Shown here in pieces: positions 1-9,600 of a stretch of 64,000 nucleotides of DNA. The notes under the pieces are model-generated. The model had not been told where the DNA came from, ran no database searches, and was given only the letters and a program-made list of their open reading frames with translations. The translations under genes were made by a program, and so were the position numbers. The first letter of the stretch is position 1. Each line of letters opens with the position of its first letter. The DNA comes from CAYHHI01 sp964356335 (lineage in GTDB: Bacteria; Arandabacterota; Arandabacteria; Arandabacterales; Arandabacteraceae): the NCBI GenBank assembly GCA_964356335.1, contig CAYHHI010000009.1:1-64000 (forward strand), in the 5' to 3' direction.

Positions 1-2
1 GC

Positions 3-1097
3 ACGATAACGAATAGTGCGCCATGTGGGAGTGTGAGTTGCACGGCTACGGGGCCTCTTGGACCTGTGTGTGATGCCAGTCCGACTACGCTGAATTTCGG
101 AACTGTCACAGTGGGAGACTCATTGGACAAGACGTTTACAATACGGAACATAGGTGAAGGAACGCTCAGCGGCGCTGTGGCAGCTTCGTGCACGGACTAC
201 AGCATCCCGTTGGGTGGTGGAGCATACAATTTGACGGGGGGACAGATGGTGACGGTGACAGTGCGGTTCAAGCCTGGGGGCGAAGGTACTAAGAACTGTA
301 CGATTCAGACGGGTGGGAGCTGTGCAACGGTATCGTGCACGGGTAAAGGTCAAACCGGGGCTGAGGTCCATGTGTATGTCGACATTGAGCCGGGCGAATG
401 TCCGAACGTGGTCAATGCTAGGGGTTGGGGCGTGTTGCATGTAGCCGTGCTTGGGGCCGAGGGCTTTGGCGTAAGGAACATCGACCCGGCGACGGTTAGG
501 CTCGTACGCGAAGGGGTGAGTGGAGCGGTCCGGCCGATCTGGTGGTTGCGGTGGTATGGAGATGTTGCCACACCGTTCACTGGTGCTCTTTGCGGCTGCA
601 ACAGAAGGGGTCGGGACAGATATACCGATCTCAACCTCTATTTCTTGATTCAGGATGTTGTGCGGACACTGGGCTTGAGTGGTGCCGAGGGCCATTCGGT
701 TGAACTGGTTCTCACTGGTTCTCTCAAGGATGGTACGCCGATTCGTGGTGCGGACTGCGTCCGCATGCGTAAGTGGTATGGAATCGATGGCAACGCCCAG
801 GAGGGGTCGGTGCCAATGGCTGGCTTTGGCCCCGGCGATCAGATCGGGATCTGTGGCGGTACCGAGATCATGCTCTCGTTCTACACTACAGATGCCGACC
901 ATGTACGCATTGAAATCTTCGACGTACGCGGAAGGGTGGTCAAGAGTCTCCTTGATCAGGAGATGGATGCTGGAAGCCATTCGGTCACTTGGGACAGGAA
1001 CAATGACTCCGGTGTGAAGGTCCACGCCGGAATCTACTTCGTGAGACTCTCAACGAGAGCCCAGAACGCGACCAAGAAAGTTGTCGTAGTCGACTGA
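3..1097 (+). CDS. Secreted HYDIN-type/FlgD-tail protein, 5' end cut off by window
   Basis: The frame is open to the left edge, so this is the C-terminal 364 residues of a longer protein; a GTG at 33 is in frame but there is no reason to call it the start. Residues about 15-115 form a choice-of-anchor D (ASPM/SPD-2/HYDIN) Ig-like domain: a Leu-Asn-Phe-Gly strand, a Thr-Val-Gly-Asp turn and regularly spaced Cys. The last 75 residues match the FlgD-like Ig tail (a Phe-Asp-Val-Arg-Gly-Arg strand and a Gly-Ile-Tyr-Phe-Val strand near the end) that terminates many exported FCB proteins. Likely a cell-surface or exported structural protein of unknown partner. Domain calls are good; the function is not known. 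Confidence 0.8.
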   Translation, partial: TITNSAPCGSVSCTATGPLGPVCDASPTTLNFGTVTVGDSLDKTFTIRNIGEGTLSGAVAASCTDYSIPLGGGAYNLTGGQMVTVTVRFKPGGEGTKNCTIQTGGSCATVSCTGKGQTGAEVHVYVDIEPGECPNVVNARGWGVLHVAVLGAEGFGVRNIDPATVRLVREGVSGAVRPIWWLRWYGDVATPFTGALCGCNRRGRDRYTDLNLYFLIQDVVRTLGLSGAEGHSVELVLTGSLKDGTPIRGADCVRMRKWYGIDGNAQEGSVPMAGFGPGDQIGICGGTEIMLSFYTTDADHVRIEIFDVRGRVVKSLLDQEMDAGSHSVTWDRNNDSGVKVHAGIYFVRLSTRAQNATKKVVVVD

Positions 1098-1146
1098 TGG
1101 GGAAGGGGATGGGCCTATCATGAACTGAGCCGCCGGGCGCTGGCTG

Positions 1147-1174
1147 TCCACAGGAGCTGGCCAGCTCCTGTGGA
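1147..1174. repeat. 28-bp perfect palindrome without loop
   Basis: Two 14-base arms meet directly at the centre (GGCC at 1159-1162) and are perfectly complementary. It lies 50 bases after the stop of the gene ending at 1097. No T-run follows, so it is not a standard intrinsic terminator. It could be a factor-assisted terminator, an mRNA 3'-end stabiliser or a protein-binding site. Confidence 0.75.
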
Positions 1175-1373
1175 GCGGTCTCTTCTTCGTCATGTGGTGG
1201 CAGGAATGCTCTTCTACAGGCTGGGCCTGCATCAATCTTGCCGGGCTGATTCCTGCCGGAGACATCGTCAGGAAACACCAAGTCCCACCCCTCGCCTTGC
1301 TCAGCCCTACGCTCTCGGATGGCAGCGGTCGCTTCAGGGCCCGATATATAATCATATTCACATACGACCATAA

Positions 1374-1806
1374 CTCATCAACTCATCTGACTGTGTGTAT
1401 ATCGGAGGCACCAGCCCCGCTATCTTTGTGCACCAGGCTTACTCCTTCAAGTTCTCGCTTGAGGCCGGCGATCGCATCGCCGATAGGGAGTGTGGAAATG
1501 TGGATAACTGCACAGGACCTGTTGATAAGTGCGAATCTGATTTGACATCAACGACTTGCTGGCACTTTTGAAACAAGTATACGAGCGGTTTTCCACAGGT
1601 TTCAATTTGAAATGAGGTTGAGGTTGGAAGGGTTCGGAGAAGCCGATAATCAGGGCATCTTGAAGTTTTTGGGCAGCTGGTGCGGCCTGGGACCCGGATG
1701 CGGCGATGATAGAAGCGGCTGAAGGCAGATGGTTGGAGCATCCTGCAGGTGGAGCCAGACTACTGAACCGACTTCGTGGGGAAATATCAAAGCCATCTAC
1801 AAATGA
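1374..1806 (+). pseudogene. Decayed gene for a Cys-rich exported protein
   Basis: Three coding-like pieces line up. 1374-1568 reads a Cys-rich segment with CGNVDNCTGPVDKC. The reading continues one frame over from about 1546 to 1719, with a GSWCGLGPGCGDDRSG segment. After an in-frame TGA at 1720-1722 the same frame resumes and ends in TEPTSWGNIKAIYK at a TGA at 1804-1806. That last tail is almost identical to the C-terminus of the intact exported protein at 21397-22257. One frameshift near 1546-1568 plus one in-frame stop would explain the break. A stop codon sits just upstream at 1371, so the 5' end is also missing. Sequencing error is the main alternative. Confidence 0.55.
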
Positions 1807-1968
1807 AGATGTGCGGCTTCCAGAACTTCCCAACTGGAGTGGGTCACTGGTCCACCAGCTGGCTGATGAACACTCACTGGACTTGATATCGTTTGACATC
1901 CCAGTTTCATGGCTGTTAGTTTAGGCTGTACAGGCATATTCATGGGCTCGCTCGCCCGGAAGGACGAT

Positions 1969-2484
1969 ATGGGGCTCAGGCGAAAGGCTCTGTTTGGCTT
2001 CCTTCTTGTGTTTTCAGCGGTTGTGGCTGACCTGCTCTCCTGTGGGGGACAGAGTGGGAAGGGTGGAAGGAGTCCGGAGGGCACAATGGCGGGCGACAGG
2101 GCATCCAGTGCGGATTCGGTCGATGTTACCCTGAGCCTTAACGCCGGAAGCTATGCGCTTGGCGAGATGATCGTGGTGAGGCTCGTGGCGACCAACAGGA
2201 CGGAGAGGGCTCTGCGCCTCAATTTTCCGACCGCACAGAGATTCGATTTTGTAGTGAGGAAGGGAAAGCAAATCATCTGGCAGTGGTCCGGGGATATGAT
2301 GTTTGCCGAAGCCGTGAGCCGTGAGACCGTCGCCGCGCATGACTCGCTCGTGTTCGAAGCCCGGTGGGACCAGAGGCTGTTCGATGGAACAAATCCGGGG
2401 CTTGGGGCTTATAGTATTCAAGGGATTTTGAAGACACGCCCCGAGGTGGTCAGTAAAGAGAGACCTTTTGGCGTAGTGGATTGA
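1969..2484 (+). CDS. BsuPI-domain lipoprotein
   Basis: 171 residues. The start at ATG 1969 is preferred over earlier in-frame codons because a GGAAGG ribosome-binding site lies about 6 bases upstream and the product then begins with a clean lipoprotein signal: Arg-Arg, a hydrophobic stretch, and lipobox LLSC near residue 26. The mature part has a Gly/Ser-rich linker followed by a beta-rich domain (residues about 60-165) resembling the BsuPI (intracellular proteinase inhibitor) fold, with alternating strands and a Pro-Gly-Leu-Gly-Ala-Tyr hairpin close to the C-terminus. Probably anchored in the envelope on the periplasmic side. In other genomes this domain is an accessory domain of unclear function, so protease inhibition is only a possibility. 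Confidence 0.7.
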   Translation: MGLRRKALFGFLLVFSAVVADLLSCGGQSGKGGRSPEGTMAGDRASSADSVDVTLSLNAGSYALGEMIVVRLVATNRTERALRLNFPTAQRFDFVVRKGKQIIWQWSGDMMFAEAVSRETVAAHDSLVFEARWDQRLFDGTNPGLGAYSIQGILKTRPEVVSKERPFGVVD

Positions 2485-2520
2485 GCCCTCACCCTGACCC
2501 ACTCCCAGAGGGAGAGGGGA
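2485..2520. repeat. REP-like palindromic intergenic repeat
   Basis: Immediately after the stop at 2484 there is a CCCTCACCCTGACCC stretch followed by a CTCCC-AGA-GGGAG hairpin and a G-rich end. A recognisably related copy lies at 19911-19955, inside metG. The layout, a C-rich lead followed by a short hairpin in a 3' flank, is that of REP-type repeats. It may act as a weak terminator or mRNA stabiliser for the lipoprotein gene. Confidence 0.55.
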
Positions 2521-2580
2521 AATACGCGTGCTCTCTCAAAGACATGGGGACGATTTTCGAATCGAACTGGAGGATGAGCC

Positions 2581-3588
2581 GTGAAAGAGGAAATGCGAGA
2601 TATTGAAGCTGTCGAGAGCCTGAACAAGGCGCGTGAGAAGATCCTAGGCCAGGTCAAGAAGGTGATTGTCGGTCAGGAACGGGTGATCGAGGAGATGTTG
2701 ATCGCGCTCCTTTCGGACGGACACTGCCTGCTTGTCGGTGTGCCAGGTCTTGCGAAGACGCTCTTGGTGAGCACGATCGCGCGCATCCTTGACCTTGAGT
2801 TCAACCGAATCCAGTTCACGCCCGATCTCATGCCTTCGGACATAACGGGCACCGACATCATTGAGGAAGACAGGGCCTCGGGCAAGCGAGCCTTCCGTTT
2901 CGTCAAGGGGCCGGTCTTCGCCAACATTGTCCTGGCCGATGAGATAAACAGGACCCCGCCGAAGACCCAGGCAGCTCTCCTCCAGGCGATGCAGGAGCGC
3001 CAGGTAACGGCAGGTGGGGAGACCTACCAGCTCGATCTTCCTTTCTTCGTGCTTGCCACCCAGAACCCGATCGAACTCGAAGGCACGTATCCCCTTCCAG
3101 AGGCGCAGCTCGACAGGTTCATGTTCAATATCTATGTGGACTATCCACTGTACGATGAGGAGGTCGAGATTGTCGAGACGACGACAAGCGCTTATACGCC
3201 TGAGCTCGAGCGCGTGCTCGCGGCCAAGGACATAATGGAGCTTCAGCGGCTCGTGCGCAGGGTTCCTGTACCTAAGCATGTCGTGAAGTACGCCGTTAAC
3301 TTCGCGCGCGCAACGAGGCCCGCAAACGATGGCGTCCCCCAGTTCATAAAGGATTGGGTGAGTTGGGGCGCTGGCCCCAGGGCCTCTCAGTATCTCATCC
3401 TCGGCTCCAAGACGAGGGCGATCTTGAGCGGGCGCTACACGCCAACATGCGAAGATGTGCGCTCGGTAGCCAAACCGGTGCTCCGCCACAGGATAGTCAC
3501 CAACTTCAACGCCGAGGCGGACGGCATCTCAACTGTTGATATCGTTGAGCGACTCTTGAAAGAGATCCCTGAAGTTGCTGAAAAATAG
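2581..3588 (+). CDS. MoxR-family AAA+ ATPase
   Basis: 335 residues, the usual family length. GTG start with a TGGAGGA Shine-Dalgarno 7 bases upstream. Walker A GVPGLAKT at residues 53-60, Walker B LADE at 118-121 followed by the family's INRTPPKTQAALLQAMQE stretch, sensor-1 ATQNP at 159-163 and a PEAQLDRF motif near 173-180; a lid domain follows to the end. MoxR ATPases act as chaperones that mature or insert metal into vWA-domain partners. The next two genes encode exactly such partners (a DUF58 protein and a BatA-like vWA protein), so this is a standard MoxR-DUF58-vWA operon. The client in this organism is unknown. Confidence 0.95.
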   Translation: MKEEMRDIEAVESLNKAREKILGQVKKVIVGQERVIEEMLIALLSDGHCLLVGVPGLAKTLLVSTIARILDLEFNRIQFTPDLMPSDITGTDIIEEDRASGKRAFRFVKGPVFANIVLADEINRTPPKTQAALLQAMQERQVTAGGETYQLDLPFFVLATQNPIELEGTYPLPEAQLDRFMFNIYVDYPLYDEEVEIVETTTSAYTPELERVLAAKDIMELQRLVRRVPVPKHVVKYAVNFARATRPANDGVPQFIKDWVSWGAGPRASQYLILGSKTRAILSGRYTPTCEDVRSVAKPVLRHRIVTNFNAEADGISTVDIVERLLKEIPEVAEK

Positions 3589-3641
3589 GGGGTCATGCCT
3601 GCAACGTTGCAGAATTGAAGGTGTGAGGAATAGGGTGAAGC

Positions 3642-4550
3642 GTGCCTGAGAGAGATGTCGAACATTTTCGAAAGTATCTGGATCCAGCCGTAATCTCCCG
3701 GCTCAAGGGCCTGGATATAAAGGCAAGGCTTGTCGTCGAGGGCTTTGTCTCCGGGCTTCACCGCGGCCCCTATAAGGGTTTCTCGGTCGAATTCGCGGAG
3801 CACAGGCAGTATATGCCCGGCGATCCCATCCGCTACATAGACTGGAAGGTCTACGGCAAGACCGACAGGTTCTATATAAAGGAATACGAGGAGGAAACTA
3901 ATCTTCGCGCGTACCTCATCCTCGATGGCAGCGGCTCGATGGGCTACAAGTCGAACGGCATCACCAAACTGGAATACGGTTGCTATCTTACGGCATCACT
4001 CGCCTATCTCATGCTCAAACAGCAAGACTCGGTTGGGCTTCTGGTCTTTGATACCAAATTGAGGAAATATATCCCGCCGCGATCGGTCAAACGACATCTT
4101 CACGTGATCCTGCGCGAGCTCTCCGACATCGAGGCTCGGGATGAGACCAACCTTGGGCGGACCCTGGAGGAGCTTGCCGGCCGCGTCACGCGGAGGGGCC
4201 TGATAATCTTGATTTCTGATCTGCTTGATGACGAGCAAAGCGTGATACGGGCACTCAAGCTCTTCCGGCACAGGAAGCACGAAGTGATCGTGTTTCACGT
4301 GCTCGATCCTTATGAGGTGAGCTTCCCGTTTGAACACGAAGTCATTCTTCAGGACATGGAGACGCACGAGGAAGTCCCTGCCGTGCCTTGGGAGATAAGG
4401 CGCGAATACGTGCGACGGGTAGCTTCATGGATCGACCGGTACCGTACCGTGCTTCGACAGAGTGGGATCGACTACGTCCCGATCAGAACTTCGACCACCT
4501 TCGATGTGGCTCTCTTTTCCTACCTTGAGAAGCGACAGAAACTGGGGTAG
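3642..4550 (+). CDS. DUF58 / vWA-like protein of the MoxR operon
   Basis: 302 residues, GTG start. It carries the DUF58 signature GDPIRYIDWK at residues 60-69 and then an intact MIDAS-type DGSGS at 95-99 in a vWA-like fold. There are no obvious membrane segments, so it is probably cytoplasmic or peripheral on the inner membrane. It sits 53 bases after the MoxR ATPase gene and 10 bases before the BatA-like gene, so the three are almost certainly co-transcribed. Within the family this protein is thought to work with the MoxR ATPase and the membrane vWA protein; its substrate is not known. Confidence 0.9.
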   Translation: MPERDVEHFRKYLDPAVISRLKGLDIKARLVVEGFVSGLHRGPYKGFSVEFAEHRQYMPGDPIRYIDWKVYGKTDRFYIKEYEEETNLRAYLILDGSGSMGYKSNGITKLEYGCYLTASLAYLMLKQQDSVGLLVFDTKLRKYIPPRSVKRHLHVILRELSDIEARDETNLGRTLEELAGRVTRRGLIILISDLLDDEQSVIRALKLFRHRKHEVIVFHVLDPYEVSFPFEHEVILQDMETHEEVPAVPWEIRREYVRRVASWIDRYRTVLRQSGIDYVPIRTSTTFDVALFSYLEKRQKLG

Positions 4551-4560
4551 ATAGCGGGCG

Positions 4561-6657
4561 ATGAATTTTCTCAATCCGTGGTATCTCCTGGCTTCGCTCG
4601 CGGCCCTGGTGCCCATCATCATTCACCTTCTTCACAGGCAGAGGGCGAGGATCGAGGTCTTCCCCTCGCTTGAATTCCTCCGGAAGATGATGAGGAAGCG
4701 CACGCGCCGTTTTCGCCTGAAGCAGCTTCTGCTCCTCATAACGAGGACGCTGCTCCTTCTTTTCATTGCGCTTGCCCTCGCGCGTCCGACGATTACAGGC
4801 GGGCGGGCTGTCAGAGGCCACCTGCCGACCACGGCGGTGGTCATACTTGATGACAGTTTCAGCATGATGCGCCAGGGCGAGGGCGGAAGCCTTTTTGAAC
4901 TTGCGAAAGCCAAGACGGGAGAAATCCTCCGGCATTTCGACAGGTCTGATGAGGTTCACCTGTTCACCGGATCGGCACCATTTAGGAATCTGTCTGGGGC
5001 GTGGGCAACGACAGATGTTGAGAGACTGCGCGGGCGAATCGGAGAGACATCTTGCAGCAATCTCCCGACCGACCTCGCTTCCCCGCTTGAAGAGGCTGTC
5101 GCAGTGCTTGCGCGGTCGGCCAATCCGAACAAAGAGATTTACATCGTATCGGACATGCAGAAAAGGGGTTGGGACGGGCTTGGGCGCGAGGTGGGAGATG
5201 AAAAATCGAGCGGCAAGGTGCTTGTGGTTGACCTGGGCGAGAGCGATCCAAACTCGTGTGTGGAGGATGTCGCTTTCCGGATTCCATCTGGAAGCGATGA
5301 CCTTGAGATGCAAGTGACATTCGGACGTTTCAATCCCACCGAGAGCCAGGGTAGGGTGGCTGAGATTTTCCTCGGTGGAACCTTGCTCGGCAGAAGCGTT
5401 TTCGCCCCCGGGGACGCCACGCGCCAGAAGGAGACCTTCAGGATCCCTCCATTTCAGGGTTTCCTGTGGGGCGAGGTGGCGCTGGCCGAAGATAAACTCC
5501 CGATCGATGATAAGAGGTTTTTCGCCGTGCCGTCGCGCAAGCGAGTGGTAGGTCTTGTCGGAGATACCTACTACATTTCTAAGGCCCTGAGTCCCGAAGG
5601 CGGTGGTAGCTTCACGGTCGTCCAGATCGATGAGGGCGCCATCAATCGCGAGAGCCTTTCGAGGCTTGATATACTTGTGATCTCAAACGTGGCGAGACTT
5701 TCGCCACTCGAGGTCGATGCGCTCACCGATTACCTGGTGGGCGGCGGGAGCCTTCTCATATTCCTGGGAAGCAAGGTGGATATCGGTGATTATAATAGGA
5801 ACCTCCTGTCGCGGATCGGACCACCTGCTGCGATCAAGATTGAGGGGCTTGTGAGGGGAACGATTGGCGGAATCGATGAGAGAACACAGAAGGGCCAAGG
5901 TTTTTACACAATCGACAAATTCGACAGGGGCCATCGGATATTCAGTAAGTTTAAACCTGATGTGAGTCCCTTCGCCGATGCGCGTTTCTATACCTTCATG
6001 AGGGTGAAACCCGAGAGTGGCCACGTGGTCGCATACTTTTCGGATGGATCGCCTGCGATGGTCGAAGCCGGTGATAGACTAATGGTCTTCACAAGTTCGG
6101 CAGATGTCGCTTGGAGCGACTTCGTGCTCACGCCGCAGTTCCTGCCGATAGTGCATGAGGCATTGCTTTATCTCTCATCCGGCATGAGATTGAGTCAGAC
6201 GTACAGGGTCGGCGAGGAGATAGCGATAAGGACAGGTGACCGGAGCGGCGAGGCATTTCTCGACGGGCCGGCAGGAAGCATCCGCCTCTTCCCGGAAGCC
6301 CTGGGCGTAGGCGTGGGCTACAGGATAGAGTCGCCCGGCCAGCCGGGAGTCTACTTCCTCAAGAGCGAAGATGAAACTCTCTCGGTTTTTGCGGTGAACG
6401 TTGATCCGCGTGAATCCGATCTCACGAAAGTGACCATGGCCGATGTGGAATCGAAGCTGAAGCATTTCGACGTGAAGCGCGTGGCGGCACCGGATGATGT
6501 GGGCGAGTCAATCTCCCTCTTGAGGAGAGGCCGGGATCTCTCCCGGAGTTTCCTCTGGGCCGGGCTGGCTCTTCTCTTGTTTGAAACGCTGCTTGCGTCT
6601 AATCTTTCGCTCAAGTTCTCCAAGACCGACGACGAAGATGCTCTCCCAAATAGTTGA
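4561..6657 (+). CDS. BatA-like membrane protein with vWA and GATase-like domains
   Basis: 698 residues. The N-terminus matches the BatA (aerotolerance regulator N-terminal) domain: MNFLNPWYLLASLAALVPII as first membrane helix, the HLLHR and FPSLEFLRKM motifs, and a second hydrophobic helix at about 55-75. A periplasmic vWA domain follows with an intact DxSxS at 97-101 (DDSFS). Residues about 350-430 contain an Asp-Ile-Leu-Val-Ile strand and a YLVGGGSLLIFLG segment, typical of a class-I glutamine-amidotransferase-like fold. A final membrane helix lies near 660-685. It is the membrane partner of the MoxR-DUF58 pair upstream. Its 3' end overlaps the start of mfd by 20 bases, which suggests translational coupling. 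Confidence 0.9.
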   Translation: MNFLNPWYLLASLAALVPIIIHLLHRQRARIEVFPSLEFLRKMMRKRTRRFRLKQLLLLITRTLLLLFIALALARPTITGGRAVRGHLPTTAVVILDDSFSMMRQGEGGSLFELAKAKTGEILRHFDRSDEVHLFTGSAPFRNLSGAWATTDVERLRGRIGETSCSNLPTDLASPLEEAVAVLARSANPNKEIYIVSDMQKRGWDGLGREVGDEKSSGKVLVVDLGESDPNSCVEDVAFRIPSGSDDLEMQVTFGRFNPTESQGRVAEIFLGGTLLGRSVFAPGDATRQKETFRIPPFQGFLWGEVALAEDKLPIDDKRFFAVPSRKRVVGLVGDTYYISKALSPEGGGSFTVVQIDEGAINRESLSRLDILVISNVARLSPLEVDALTDYLVGGGSLLIFLGSKVDIGDYNRNLLSRIGPPAAIKIEGLVRGTIGGIDERTQKGQGFYTIDKFDRGHRIFSKFKPDVSPFADARFYTFMRVKPESGHVVAYFSDGSPAMVEAGDRLMVFTSSADVAWSDFVLTPQFLPIVHEALLYLSSGMRLSQTYRVGEEIAIRTGDRSGEAFLDGPAGSIRLFPEALGVGVGYRIESPGQPGVYFLKSEDETLSVFAVNVDPRESDLTKVTMADVESKLKHFDVKRVAAPDDVGESISLLRRGRDLSRSFLWAGLALLLFETLLASNLSLKFSKTDDEDALPNS

Positions 6658-9600
6658 GAAGATAAGGCGGAGCGAGTCTCTCGAAAACGTCCTCAGCGTG
6701 GTAAGAAGTGCAGAGCATTCCGTCAGGCTTAGCGGAACGGTCGGCTCGAGCACATCCATCTTGGTAAGCATCATCTACAGGGAACTCGATACCACGACTG
6801 CCGTGGTATGTCCTGACGATGCAGAAGGCATCAAGGAAGACCTGGAGAGCCTGGTCGGCGGAGACGAAGTTTTCTACTTCCCTGATTGGGAGATCCTGCC
6901 GTATGACGAGTTCTCACCCCACGAGGCAATAGTCGGCACGCGGCTCAAGACTCTCTCGCTCCTCCTCGAGAAGAGAAAAGGTATCGTCGTGATTCCTCTT
7001 AGAGCTTTCTTGAGGAGCATAATCCCGCCCCAGGATCTTGGTTCCAATGTGTTGAGCCTCTCGCTCAAAGAAGCCATCGAGCCGCAGGTGCTGATCTCGA
7101 AGCTTCTCCAGATCGGATATGCGCGGAGTCAAGTGGTCGAAGACGTTGGTGCGTTTGCGACGCGAGGCGGGATTCTCGATATCTACCCGCAGGGCGCTGA
7201 TAATCCTGTGAGGATAGAGCTCCTGGGTGACGAAATAGAATCGATACGCGAATTCGATCCCATATCGCAGCGCTCGGTTAAGAAGATTGCCTCCCTGAAG
7301 ATCTTGCCGGCGCGTGAAGTCGTCCTGAGCGATGATGCGATCTCAAACTTCATGGCCAATATCAGAGGCAAGCGCCTCAAGGGCACATTTATCGAGGACG
7401 TTGTCATTCATGTGAGAGACAGGTTCTTCTTCGATGGGATCGAAGCCTATGCGCCGCAATTCTACTCGGATCGCGTGACCATATCCTCTTACCTACCCGC
7501 TGGTACAAGATACATCATGCTGGAGCGCGAAGTCCTGGAAGAAAAATCTGAGGCCGCGATCGGCGAGGCGACGGTGCGCTTCAGGGACATGGAGGGGACG
7601 GCAAACGGCTTTCCTCCACCCGAGAAGGTCTTCAGCGGGATCGCCGACGAGATAGGGCATCTTCCCGCCGGTAGGACGATCGAGATATCGCATCTGGAAA
7701 CCGCCAGGGACTCCACCCCGCTACACTTCAGAAGCTCCGAACCATTCGCTGGGAATCTCAAAGTCTTAGGTGCCACGATTGGAGAGGCAACGCGGGCAGG
7801 CTACAGGACCTACATCCTCTGCGACAACATCGGGCAGGTGGAGCGTCTCGAGGAGATCATGGCGGAGGGGGATGGCTCGGTCGCAATTGGCGTGGGTAAC
7901 CTGAGAGAGGGTTTCACCTTCCCTGAGGCAAAGCTCAGGGTGATCACCGACCACGAGATATTCGGGCGATACAAGCGAAAGGCGCGTTACCCACGCTTCA
8001 GGGGCGAAGGTCCGATCGAAAGCTACAGGGTGCTCGGTGTTGGGGATTTTGTCGTCCACATCAATCACGGCATTGGCCAATACGGCGGGATTGAGCGGCT
8101 TGTGGTTGAGGGCCGCGAGACCGAATGCATGCTCGTCCACTATCAAGACGGGGACAAGCTCTACGTTCCGATAGACCAACTGGATCTCATCCAGAAGTAT
8201 ACAGGCAAAGATGGTGAGCCCCCGGCCCTGAGCAAGCTCGGCGGTGCAGGTTGGGAGCGGATAAAGGCGCGCACCAAGAAAGCCATCAGGGAGATGGCTG
8301 AGGAATTGATAAGGATCTACGCGCTTCGGCGGGCGCGGCCGGGACATGCGTTCAAGCCCGATACGAGATGGCAGAAGGAACTCGAGGCATCGTTCATCTA
8401 CGACGATACGCCGGACCAGGCGCGCGCAACCGAAGAGATCAAGCGCGACATGGAGCGCCCCAAGCCGATGGATCGCCTTGTGTGCGGTGATGTGGGCTAC
8501 GGCAAGACGGAGGTGGCGATACGTGCCGCGTTCAAGGCGATGATGGATGGCAAGCAAGTCGCAGTGCTTGTGCCCACGACGGTGCTTGCCCAGCAACACT
8601 ACTACACCTTCCGGGAGCGGCTCGCCGATTATCCAGTGACGGTTCAGATGCTATCGAGGTTCCGGACGCCACGGGAGCAGAAGGAGATCATCGACGGACT
8701 TGCCAAAGGAAGCATCGATACGGCTATCGGGACCCACCGGCTCATACAGAAGGACGTCCAGTTCAAAGACCTTGGCCTTGTGATCATAGATGAGGAGCAG
8801 CGCTTCGGTGTCGCCCACAAAGAGGCGTTCAAGAAGATGAGGGCGACCGTCGATGTGCTCACCCTCACGGCTACGCCGATCCCGCGGACACTTCACATGG
8901 CCCTGATGGGCGCACGGGACATGTCAACCGTAGACACGCCGCCCAAGGACAGGTTGCCTGTCGAGACCGAGGTCGTCCAGTTTGATGAAGAGATAATCGT
9001 CAGTGCGGTCTTGAGGGAACTCGACCGTGGAGGCCAGGTCTTTTTCGTTCACAACAGGGTTGAAACCATTGATGCGATGGCCACACATCTTACGGAGCTT
9101 CTGCCCCAGGTGAGGCTCGCGGTCGCTCACGGCCAGATGCACGAACGCGACCTCGAGCGAGTGATGCTGGATTTCATCGACAGGAAATATGACATCCTGG
9201 TTTCCACAATGATCGTGGAATCCGGACTGGATATTCCCAATGTCAACACCATCGTGGTCAACCGGGCAGACACCTTCGGGCTTGCGCAGCTCTATCAGTT
9301 GAGGGGCCGCGTGGGACGGTCGCGGCACAGGGCCTATGCCTATCTCCTGGTCCCGAAGGGCCAGCGGCTCACCGAAGTGCAGCGCAAACGCCTCAGGACC
9401 ATAGTTGAATTCACTGAACTGGGCTCGGGCCTGAAGATCGCGATGCGTGATCTTGAGATAAGGGGCGTGGGCAATATCCTTGGTCCTGAGCAGAGCGGCT
9501 ACATTGCCGAGGTCGGCTTCGACCTCTACGTCAAGCTGCTTGAAGAGGCCGTGAAGGAGCTCAAGGGCGAGCCCATTGAAGCGAGGGTGGAGACAAGAAT

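Larger units (their letters stand above)
1098..1968. other. Gene-free stretch with palindrome and decayed gene
   Basis: No intact gene is visible. It holds the palindrome at 1147-1174, an AT-richer segment around 1340-1400, and the broken reading frame described at 1374-1806. Confidence 0.7.

Noticed and set aside
1491..1600. Cluster of DnaA-box-like sites (a perfect TTATCCACA on the minus strand at 1499-1507, near matches at 1520-1528 and 1589-1597), beside an AT-rich segment: a possible origin
   Set aside because: The boxes fall inside the coding-like remnant, where GTGGATAAC simply encodes Val-Asp-Asn. No dnaA, dnaN or gyrase genes are near, and genes on both sides point the same way. A GC-skew plot of the whole chromosome would decide it.
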